This document shows positions 1 through 6,188 of a stretch of DNA of 10,555 bases, piece by piece; the stretch's first letter is position 1; each line of letters opens with the position of its first letter. Below the pieces are notes generated by a model. It ran no database searches. It was given only the letters and a program-made list of their open reading frames with translations, and had not been told where the DNA came from. The translations under genes and the position numbers were made by a program. The DNA comes from an uncultured Blautia sp. Lineage in GTDB: Bacteria; Bacillota; Clostridia; Lachnospirales; Lachnospiraceae. The stretch is from positions 1-10,555 of the forward strand of contig CAMBYR010000050.1 of NCBI GenBank assembly GCA_945872375.1, in the 5' to 3' direction.

Positions 1-2
1 TG

Positions 3-368
3 GATACACAGAGCGGACTTTATGCAAAAGCAATTCGGAGAATCCTGATGCAGGAGCTGGATAATTATCAGATCGTGATCTCGGAAAACCCGGGAGGAAC
101 CGCAGAGTGCTGCAGAACCTTCCGTCCTTATGCTCTTTTGATGGAAGTGACGGGATATCAGCCATGGAGGCTGGAAGAACGGCTTGCCATACAGAAAAAG
201 GTGAAAGAACAGGATCCGGAATGCAAAACTGTGATTTTGGTGGATGATGTAGCAGACAAAGATTTGGCGGAGAGGGTGAAACAGGTCAAAAAGAACGGTG
301 TGATCGATGAATTTATTTTCAGCTCAGTCACGGAAAGCTATCTGGCTGCCATTATGGACAGTCTTTAG
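3..368 (+). CDS. Degenerate response-regulator receiver-like protein (5' end outside window)
   Basis: The frame is already open at base 3 and ends at the TAG at 366-368, so the true start lies upstream; the ATG at 48 is internal to a recognisable fold. The readable 121 residues resemble a CheY-like receiver: an amphipathic helix (LYAKAIRRILMQEL), a strand reading ALLMEV, a strand reading KTVILVDDV, and a last strand and helix (DEFIFSSVTESYLAAIMDSL). The residue in the phospho-acceptor position of ALLMEV is Glu (codon 144-146) instead of Asp, and the usual conserved Lys is replaced by Ser (codon 321-323). The protein therefore probably cannot be phosphorylated in the normal way and may act as a pseudo-receiver or protein-binding module. 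No output domain follows. The next gene's AGGAGG overlaps the stop codon, suggesting co-transcription. The receiver assignment is by fold pattern only. Confidence 0.6.
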   Translation, partial: DTQSGLYAKAIRRILMQELDNYQIVISENPGGTAECCRTFRPYALLMEVTGYQPWRLEERLAIQKKVKEQDPECKTVILVDDVADKDLAERVKQVKKNGVIDEFIFSSVTESYLAAIMDSL

Positions 369-381
369 GAGGAACTGACAA

Positions 382-603
382 ATGAATACGGAAAAAAGAA
401 GCCCTTTGCGGATATATTGTAAGAACTGCGGTGCTCCGGCAGGATTTGATATCCTGCATCAGACGTATCGATGTCCCTCCTGTGGAGAAATGACCGGAAT
501 CCGGGAGGCGCAGAAATCAGTATATGAGTGGCGTGAGCTTCAGAAGAAAAATACCGAAGCACGTTTTGACGGACAGCGGCTGGAAGAGCATGATTACCCG
601 TGA
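382..603 (+). pseudogene. N-terminal fragment of a TFIIB-type zinc-ribbon membrane protein
   Basis: This 73-residue open frame has a strong ribosome site (AGGAGG at 367-372, 9 bases before ATG 382). It carries one zinc ribbon, CKNCG at residues 14-18 and CPSCG at 31-35, followed by a charged helix (YEWRELQKKNTEARFDGQ) and EEHDYP, then a TGA stop at 601-603. In the family of zinc-ribbon proteins often annotated as TFIIB-type zinc ribbon or PriA-like, this part is followed by a second Cys-rich motif and a long beta-rich region. Here that middle part is missing, and recognisable family sequence resumes at once in another frame (see the fragment ending at 1288). The likeliest reading is one gene broken by an internal deletion. 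A short zinc-ribbon peptide could still be made from this piece. Confidence 0.6.
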
Positions 604-1288
604 AGGAAATAACCGGAAATATCAGTGCGCAGGCTATCTGAAGGGAACGGCTGTGAGTACGTCCAGCCAGCTTGACAATCTGGTGCTGAATGAGATGGAG
701 CCCTTTGACTGGTCTGCCGCGCGCCCCTTTGAATATGGATATATTGCGGGACAGAATGTAAAGCTCTCCGATATTTCGGATGCACAGACAGATATCCGGA
801 TCCGCGAGGAGATTGCCGGAGACTTTCTGCCGGAGGTGGAAAAAGTGATGCAGTCCACCGGTGTAAAGGTGGAGACAGAAACCGGTGATATGTATGCGAT
901 TTCGGCTCTTCTGCCGGTCTATTTTATCAAATCGGGAAAGCTGACAGCCGTTATGAACGGACAGACAGGGAGGATTGCCGTATCAAAAGAGAGAAAGAAG
1001 GAGACCACACCCTGGATATGGGAACCTCTGCTGTATACGATCATTGCCACTCTGGCAGCGGGAATCTTCTTTCGCTTTGAACCGGTGCCTTTGTTCCTGT
1101 CGGGATTTGTGTTCGCCTGTCTCTTTTTCGCCATAATGGGGGAAGGCAGAAACTCTCTGGTACGAAGAATTACGCTTCGCACCCAGGCGGCAAAGGCAAG
1201 ACGGGAAAACGGAGAGCTGAAGATCGATGAGGAGAAGTATTCGGGGACGGATATCATCCGCAAAACGGTGCTGCATGGTACGTGCTGA
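590..1288 (+). pseudogene. C-terminal fragment of the same zinc-ribbon membrane protein
   Basis: The frame is open from about 524, but family-like sequence begins near 590 (MITREGNNRKYQCAG) and runs to the TGA at 1286-1288. Motifs typical of the C-terminal half of the TFIIB-type zinc-ribbon family are LNEMEPFDW, PFEYGYIAGQ, ALLPVYFI and MNGQTGR. Two hydrophobic segments follow, at roughly residues 145-161 and 168-185 counted from ATG 590, then a basic tail. Bases before 590 in this frame (HVLTDSGWKS) only reuse the DNA of the upstream fragment. ATG 590 has a weak GGAAG 3-7 bases upstream, so a roughly 232-residue membrane protein might be translated. Compared with my memory of the family, about 110-130 residues between the two fragments are absent. 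It could be annotated as a hypothetical membrane protein; I think it is a remnant. Confidence 0.6.
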
Positions 1289-1572
1289 CAGGGCTGCTTG
1301 CCATTATGTATCTGGCAAAAGGGGTACGAAGAGATGTATACGACCATCCGATCCTGTATGAAATACGGCAGGATGGACGTACGCGCCGGACGGGAAGGCG
1401 CGCAGACAGAAAGCTTGGAATTCTGAGCATGTTTGGCATCGGAAAGAGAGAAAAGGACGGAAAGAAGCTTACGGTGTTCGGAATGCTCCGGTCACTGGGC
1501 GGTCTGGGGATCTTTCTGGCGGCGGTGCTTCTCTTTACACTGATAGGCAGCACGGCTGCAATATTAATATAA
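1282..1572 (+). CDS. Small basic membrane protein, unrecognised (possible gene remnant)
   Basis: This 96-residue frame starts at GTG 1282, overlapping the preceding stop (GTGCTGA), or at ATG 1306. Neither start has a convincing ribosome site, so translation would depend on coupling. It has a hydrophobic stretch at the very start (LTGLLAIMYLA), a strongly basic middle (RTRRTGRRADRK, residues 33-44) and a C-terminal membrane segment (about residues 72-96). The same frame is open upstream to 1231, and there AAWYV directly extends the first hydrophobic stretch, as if a natural membrane helix began before the GTG. The true N terminus may therefore have been lost, or fused out of frame, around 1255-1285. 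I do not recognise a family. It may be a truncated neighbour of the broken zinc-ribbon gene. Confidence 0.45.
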   Translation: MLTGLLAIMYLAKGVRRDVYDHPILYEIRQDGRTRRTGRRADRKLGILSMFGIGKREKDGKKLTVFGMLRSLGGLGIFLAAVLLFTLIGSTAAILI

Positions 1573-1647
1573 AAGTCCCGGATGTGCGTATGGTAGAAGG
1601 GATCCTGATTGCGTTGGCACAGACGGTTGTGCTGGTAAAAAATAAAA

Positions 1648-1655
1648 AAAGGAGG
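1648..1655 (+). promoter_or_regulatory. Strong ribosome binding site for the DUF4428-like gene
   Basis: AAAGGAGG lies 8 bases before ATG 1664 and is a near-perfect anti-16S match. It fixes the start and excludes the open frame that begins at 1584, which runs through this site. The gap 1573-1663 holds no convincing promoter. Confidence 0.85.
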
Positions 1656-1663
1656 AAGGAAAT

Positions 1664-2557
1664 ATGGGATTATTTGGAAAGATGTTTGAGAAAAAGGAAT
1701 GCGATGTATGCGGCGGTGAAATCGGTATGCTGGGAAACCGCAAGCTGGAAGACGGAAATCTGTGTAAGGAATGTGCAAAGAAGCTTTCGCCATGGTTTGA
1801 AGAACGCAGGCGCAGTACCGTTGAAGACATTAAAAAACAGCTTGCCTACAGAGAGGCAAATAAGGAAAAGGTGCAGGCATTTCAGGTGACCAGAGAATTT
1901 GCCGGAGACAGCTATCATGTATACGTGGATGATACGAAGAGACAGTTTACGGTAACCACACGTTTCAGTGTGGAAAACAATCCGGACATTGTGGATCTGT
2001 CCCAGGTGTCATCCTGCAGACTGCATATTGAACAGAACCGGACGGAAGAACAGTACCGGGACAGCGAAGGAAATATGCAGGATTATAATCCCCCCCGCTA
2101 TAAATATTCCTATGATTATTCCATTAAGCTGGGAATCAATTCCCCATGGTTCGATGATATGGATTTCAGACTGAATTCCTTTTCTGTAAAGGATCATGAC
2201 CGCGCGAAGATGATGGAAATGGAGAATCTGGGCAATCAGATCGTGGCAGCACTTACCGGAATGCAGGGAGGCTACGGCCAGCCAATGAACGGAATGCAGG
2301 GAGGTTACGGCCAGCCAATGAATGGAATGCAGGGAGGTTACGGCCAGCCGATGAACGGAATGCAGGGAGGTTACGGCCAGCCGATGAACGGAATGCAGGG
2401 CGGTTATGGACAGCCGATGTATGGCCAGCAGGGCATGCAGAATCAGGGCAGTGTCCGCTGCGACAAATGCGGATGGGTTCCGGAGGATCCCACGCAAATC
2501 CCGAGATTTTGTCCGGAATGCGGTGATCCCATTGACGGAAATGACTGTGGGAGATAA
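1664..2557 (+). CDS. DUF4428-like protein with N- and C-terminal zinc fingers and GMQGGYGQPMN repeats
   Basis: This 297-residue cytoplasmic protein has no signal peptide. Residues 1-60 match the DUF4428 pattern: a zinc knuckle with C13-C16 and C34-C37 (CDVCGGEIGMLGNRKLEDGN, then LCKECAKKLSPWF) and a charged helix (STVEDIKKQLAYREANKEKV). Residues about 63-190 form a beta-rich domain containing DLSQVSSCRLHIEQNRTEEQ and YNPPRYKYSYDYSIKLGI, as in longer family members. Residues 199-253 are five copies of an 11-residue Gly/Gln/Met/Tyr-rich repeat. Residues 266-286 are a second zinc ribbon (C266, C269, C283, C286: CDKCGW, FCPECGD). The role of DUF4428 is unknown; the two metal sites joined by a flexible linker suggest a protein- or nucleic-acid-binding adaptor. 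It follows the zinc-ribbon remnants and precedes the BspA-like gene by 38 bases, so co-transcription is possible. Confidence 0.85.
   Translation: MGLFGKMFEKKECDVCGGEIGMLGNRKLEDGNLCKECAKKLSPWFEERRRSTVEDIKKQLAYREANKEKVQAFQVTREFAGDSYHVYVDDTKRQFTVTTRFSVENNPDIVDLSQVSSCRLHIEQNRTEEQYRDSEGNMQDYNPPRYKYSYDYSIKLGINSPWFDDMDFRLNSFSVKDHDRAKMMEMENLGNQIVAALTGMQGGYGQPMNGMQGGYGQPMNGMQGGYGQPMNGMQGGYGQPMNGMQGGYGQPMYGQQGMQNQGSVRCDKCGWVPEDPTQIPRFCPECGDPIDGNDCGR
2258..2422 (+). repeat. Five 33-bp in-frame tandem repeats
   Basis: The units start at 2258, 2291, 2324, 2357 and 2390, each encoding GMQGGYGQPM plus N (Y in the last). Units 1-4 differ only at synonymous third positions (GGC/GGT, CCA/CCG, AAC/AAT), and units 3 and 4 are identical. 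Unit 5 differs more (GGC GGT TAT GGA, ending TAT). The pattern indicates recent in-frame expansion by slippage or unequal recombination, so copy number probably varies between strains. Confidence 0.95.
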
Positions 2558-2580
2558 AACGGACAGAAATAAAAATGATT

Positions 2581-2587
2581 AGGAGGG
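2581..2587 (+). promoter_or_regulatory. Ribosome binding site deciding the BspA-like start
   Basis: AGGAGGG lies 8-9 bases before ATG 2596. The upstream in-frame ATG at 2575 would place this site inside the coding region and would put MIRREQN before a typical signal peptide. The start at 2596 (MKKRLWIP) is therefore preferred. Confidence 0.85.
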
Positions 2588-2595
2588 AACAGAAT

Positions 2596-5500
2596 ATGAA
2601 AAAACGATTATGGATTCCGATCCTTTTTTTGATCGTGATGCTTTGTGTGCCGGTCATGGCGGAGGATGAATCCGTGTGGACCTTTGACACGGGAAATTAC
2701 ACGGTGGATGGCTATACAGGTGCAGGCGGAGACGTGGTGGTACCGGATACCATCCAGGGATGCCCGGTTGAGGTAATCGGAACAGGAGCTTTTCAAAGTT
2801 CTGCTTCTATCACATCACTGACGTTTCCGGAAACGGTGAAGCTGCTGGAAGGATCTGTAGGAGGCTGGTGTGATTCGCTCACCGGCATTTCCCTTCCCCA
2901 GAGCCTTCAGGTGATCGGGGATGGCTGTTTCTCCAGTGAAGCATCACTGGAACAGCTGACGATTCCGTCACAGGTATGCTACATTGGTTCCAATAGCTTT
3001 TATTTCTGCTCAAACCTGAAGTCGATCACGTTTGAAGGGGAATGCCCGGTGATCGGACTGTGGGCGTTTACAGAGATTTCACCGGATGCGGTAATCTATG
3101 TACCGGATGATCAGCTGGAGGCCTATATCAGTGCATTGGAAAATGCAGGATGTACAGCGGCTGTTCAGCCCAGCGGACAGAATGCTGCAGCCAGAGAGCC
3201 TGTTTCTGATCTGGAAAATCTGGTATTCGACGCGGCAACCGGAACGATTACCGGATATACAGGATACAGTACGAGGCTGGATATTCCGGAAAACATTGAC
3301 GGAGTACAGGTAACGGCTGTGGGCGATCAGGTGTTCCAGGGAAATCGTTTCCTTTGCTATCTGACGCTGCCGGAAGGTCTGACATCCATTGGAAATGAAG
3401 CGTTTATGGATGTGACGACTCTGCTTCATGTGGAGTTCCCGTCTACCCTGAAGACCATCGGTGACAGGGCATTTTGTCATTCTTACCGTGGAACGACCAT
3501 GGAATTGCCGGAAGGCCTGGAGTCGATCGGTGCCGAAGCTTTTGTGTATGCAGGCGTGCAGGGTGCCCTGTATCTTCCGGAAGGCCTGAAATCCATTGGG
3601 GACAGCGCCTTTTTGCAGTGCTGGGCTCAGGAACTTTATGTGCCGTCTTCAGTAGAGGAAATCGGAAGCCTTGCTTTTGCGGATTCCGGCAGTCTTATGT
3701 ATCTGGCATTCGATCTCTATGAGATGATCGACCTTGCTCCGGATGCGTTTTCCGGGTGTCCGGTAGCAGATCTGGATCTTCCGTGGGACAGCAGTTTTGA
3801 AAATCAGGAAGCTTATAAACAGGTGATGGCAGAGCAGTGCCCCGACTGTACGGTATGGATCAACAATCCGGTCACCGGAGGCGTGGCAGAGTATCCGGAT
3901 AATTCGGATCCCGGTTTTGCTATGACGGAAAACGTGTGGTCGACTTACAGCGGAGATACACCGGACCTGACGATCTGGACAGAGTATGACGACTATAAAG
4001 TGACTGCCCTTGGAGATGGGCTGTTCAAGGGCTGCCAGACAATACGCAGCTTCTATCCGCACCACTGCGGCTGGTTTACAACGATCGGAAACGAAGCCTT
4101 TGCCGACAGTACACTGGAGTATATTGAAATGTTCGGTTCCATTACGACCATCGGAGACGGTGCGTTCCGGAATTGTGTGAACCTGAAGGAGATGACGCTT
4201 CCTGACTCTGTGACCTCCATTGGAGCAGGTGCGTTCCAGAATTGTGCGGGCATCACGGAACTGACAATTCCTGCTTCTGTGACCTCTATCGGGGCAGGAG
4301 CGTTTGAGGGATGCCAGGGACTGGAAAAAGTAACGATCCTTTGCGATGCGTCCCTTCTGGGAGAGGGTGCTTTTGCCGGATGTGCAAATCTGACAGAAGC
4401 AATGATGATGAAGGGAGCAATCCCGGCGAACTGCTTCGCAGACAGTGCCGTGACAACGGTGACTCTTGGAGAAGAAATTACAGCGGCAGGAGACCGTGCA
4501 TTTGCAGGCACCGGAATCAGCAGGCTTGTGATCCCGGCAAACATGGAAATCAATGTGGCGGCCTTCGAAGGTCTTTCTACAGAAGGATTCCGAATGAGTG
4601 ATCTTACTTCGGATGAACAGCTTGCGGCATGGAACGAAGCTCTGCAGACACCATGGTATTGTCCGATGGTACGAAAGAGCGAAAAGAGCAGCTTTGTAAA
4701 GATGCCGTTTGTACCATCTCCGGAAGAAGATTTTGAATTTGATGAAACGACAGGAACGGTTACCTGGTATACAGGAAATGACGTGGATGTGGTGGTTCCG
4801 CGCTCCATTGGCGGAGTGGATGTCAAGATCATCGGCATGAATGCGTTTGACCGTGCGGCAGATTATACAAATACAGAAATGGAAACCAATGATGCGGACT
4901 GGCTGCATCTGCGTTCCGTTGTGATTCCGGAAACCGTGACGACGATTGAGGATGGCGCATTCGAATACTGCCAGCAGCTGGAGACCGTTGTATGCTACGG
5001 ACCTCTGGACACTGCCGGAAGAGGAACCTTTATGACCTGCCGTTCACTGAAGGATATCATCTTTGTAAACGGCATCAAGAAGATGGATAACTACCTCTTC
5101 AATGGATGCGAAGCTCTGAAAAATGTATGGTATAAAGGACAAATGGATTATGTAGGAGAAGACACCTTCCGGGGCTGCGCTGTGGAATCTCTTGTGATCA
5201 ATGCAAAAGAGATCTACGGTACGGCGTTCAGAGAGTGTACGGATCTGAAGGAGATCCACCTGCGCGGCGGCATGGAATCCCTCTGCAAAGGCGCATTTAT
5301 GGGATGTACTTCCCTCGATACGATCTGCTTTGAATTTTCGAATCCTGGTGTTCTGGATACCGGTGATGTTTACTCCGGTGAATGCGGACCGGATGCAAAA
5401 CTCATTCTTCCTGCTTCGGCTACGGATGAGGAAGCGGCAGAGTTCTATAATATTCTGAAAAAAGGAAACCTGGGTCCGATCGCAGATGAGGCCCATGTAG

Positions 5501-6108
5501 TTCGGGAGGACTGCACCACACCGGATCCGGAAGAACCGGATGTAAAGGAACTGATGGCTTCCTACGACATGGTATATGATGACAGCATGGAAGAAGAGGT
5601 TCCGGCTCCGGCAGAAGCTCCGGCTCCTGCGGAAAACCCGGCTCCTGCAGAAGAACCGGAAGCAGAGCCTCAGGCTGCGGAACCGGAAGAACAGCTTCAG
5701 GCTGCAGCGCCGGAAGCAGAGCCTCAGGAGACGGCCCCGGCAGAGGAGCCTCAGGCTGCAGAACCGCAGGAGCAGACAGAAACCTCGATTGATACCGGGA
5801 TTTATCTGGAACAGAAATATGTCTGCAAATCAGCGGATGCAAACGGCTATACCATGGATGCCTCTGTACTGGGAGCAGAATATTCTGTGATTTTCCACGA
5901 AAACGGACTGACAGATTTTGTGCTGGCAGGAACGAAGGTACCCGAGCTTGAGTGGACACAGGGAAAAGTCCAGACAGAGACTGGGGAAGCAGATGCATTT
6001 TCCATTGTCTATCTGGATGGCACCACATTGAATTTTGTGATCACGGAAACGGGACTGGATCTGGATTTCTACGGTTCTATGCTGATGCACTTTGAGCCGG
6101 AAGAATAA
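2596..6108 (+). CDS. Secreted BspA-like leucine-rich repeat protein with C-terminal lipocalin-like domain
   Basis: The protein has 1170 residues. Residues 1-22 are a signal peptide (MKKRLWIPILFLIVMLCVPV, cleavage after VMA). The body is LRR_5/BspA-like repeats of the type ELTIPASVTSIGAGAFEGC, in four blocks. Each opens with a divergent copy of a header reading roughly FD-TGT-T-YTG, then VP/IP and V--IG--AF, at about residues 28, 209, 441 and 713. The third header is the most diverged. Residues about 996-1064 are an Ala/Glu/Pro-rich linker. Residues about 1065-1170 form a small beta-rich domain (GIYLEQKYVCKSADANGYTM, LGAEYSVIFHENG, LDLDFYGSMLMHF) like the lipocalin-like modules common in Lachnospiraceae exported proteins. 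No LPXTG, lipobox or C-terminal membrane anchor is present, so it is probably released or held non-covalently. BspA-family proteins are linked to adhesion and ligand binding; the ligand here is unknown. An intrinsic terminator follows directly. Confidence 0.9.
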   Translation: MKKRLWIPILFLIVMLCVPVMAEDESVWTFDTGNYTVDGYTGAGGDVVVPDTIQGCPVEVIGTGAFQSSASITSLTFPETVKLLEGSVGGWCDSLTGISLPQSLQVIGDGCFSSEASLEQLTIPSQVCYIGSNSFYFCSNLKSITFEGECPVIGLWAFTEISPDAVIYVPDDQLEAYISALENAGCTAAVQPSGQNAAAREPVSDLENLVFDAATGTITGYTGYSTRLDIPENIDGVQVTAVGDQVFQGNRFLCYLTLPEGLTSIGNEAFMDVTTLLHVEFPSTLKTIGDRAFCHSYRGTTMELPEGLESIGAEAFVYAGVQGALYLPEGLKSIGDSAFLQCWAQELYVPSSVEEIGSLAFADSGSLMYLAFDLYEMIDLAPDAFSGCPVADLDLPWDSSFENQEAYKQVMAEQCPDCTVWINNPVTGGVAEYPDNSDPGFAMTENVWSTYSGDTPDLTIWTEYDDYKVTALGDGLFKGCQTIRSFYPHHCGWFTTIGNEAFADSTLEYIEMFGSITTIGDGAFRNCVNLKEMTLPDSVTSIGAGAFQNCAGITELTIPASVTSIGAGAFEGCQGLEKVTILCDASLLGEGAFAGCANLTEAMMMKGAIPANCFADSAVTTVTLGEEITAAGDRAFAGTGISRLVIPANMEINVAAFEGLSTEGFRMSDLTSDEQLAAWNEALQTPWYCPMVRKSEKSSFVKMPFVPSPEEDFEFDETTGTVTWYTGNDVDVVVPRSIGGVDVKIIGMNAFDRAADYTNTEMETNDADWLHLRSVVIPETVTTIEDGAFEYCQQLETVVCYGPLDTAGRGTFMTCRSLKDIIFVNGIKKMDNYLFNGCEALKNVWYKGQMDYVGEDTFRGCAVESLVINAKEIYGTAFRECTDLKEIHLRGGMESLCKGAFMGCTSLDTICFEFSNPGVLDTGDVYSGECGPDAKLILPASATDEEAAEFYNILKKGNLGPIADEAHVVREDCTTPDPEEPDVKELMASYDMVYDDSMEEEVPAPAEAPAPAENPAPAEEPEAEPQAAEPEEQLQAAAPEAEPQETAPAEEPQAAEPQEQTETSIDTGIYLEQKYVCKSADANGYTMDASVLGAEYSVIFHENGLTDFVLAGTKVPELEWTQGKVQTETGEADAFSIVYLDGTTLNFVITETGLDLDFYGSMLMHFEPEE
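5596..5787 (+). repeat. Degenerate Ala/Glu/Pro linker repeats
   Basis: This GC-rich stretch encodes units such as PAPAE, EPQAAEP and EAEPQ. An exact 18-base repeat (CCGGAAGCAGAGCCTCAG) occurs at 5656-5673 and 5710-5727. It is a low-complexity spacer between the LRR body and the terminal domain, and probably varies in length between strains. Confidence 0.8.
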
Positions 6109-6114
6109 TCATAT

Positions 6115-6144
6115 TCTTCAGCCGGAGTTTTCTCCGGCTGAAGA
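6115..6144 (+). terminator. Intrinsic terminator after the BspA-like gene
   Basis: A perfect 12-bp inverted repeat (CTTCAGCCGGAG at 6116-6127 and its complement at 6132-6143) with a TTTT loop extends by one T-A pair. It is followed by TGTTTTCG, a short T-rich tail. It starts 6 bases after the stop and separates the BspA-like gene from the next gene. The T-tract is interrupted, so some read-through is possible. Confidence 0.85.
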
Positions 6145-6174
6145 TGTTTTCGTATCAGAAGTGATGTCTTCATG

Positions 6175-6180
6175 AAAGGA
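6175..6180 (+). promoter_or_regulatory. Ribosome binding site for the SH3/propeller protein
   Basis: AAAGGA lies 8 bases before ATG 6189. The ATG at 6172 opens only a short frame that stops within about ten codons. No clear promoter can be recognised in 6145-6174. Confidence 0.6.
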
Positions 6181-6188
6181 AAAAGGAA

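Noticed and set aside
919..1347. Antisense frame of 142 codons over the zinc-ribbon C-terminal fragment
   Set aside because: The sense strand shows recognisable family motifs (PFEYGYIAGQ, MNGQTG); the antisense product has none and no ribosome site.
1614..1643. Possible promoter TTGGCA ... AAAAAT before the DUF4428-like gene
   Set aside because: The -10 is only an A-rich run with poor consensus match and would overlap the ribosome-site region; not convincing by eye.
2258..2422. Possible CRISPR-like repeat array
   Set aside because: The 33-bp units are directly adjacent with no spacers and are in frame with a coding sequence.
2009..2497. Antisense frame with HSVHRLAVTSL-type repeats
   Set aside because: The repeat is only the reverse reading of the 33-bp tandem repeats in the DUF4428-like gene.
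3649..4908. Long antisense open frame (about 419 codons) opposite the BspA-like gene
   Set aside because: It lies wholly inside a well-supported coding region, is rich in Cys, His, Arg and Ile with no domain pattern, and has no supporting start context. It is a composition shadow of the repeats.
5420..6028. Proline/leucine-rich antisense frame and an Arg-rich + frame over the Ala/Glu/Pro linker
   Set aside because: Both are other-frame readings of low-complexity codons in the linker of the BspA-like protein.
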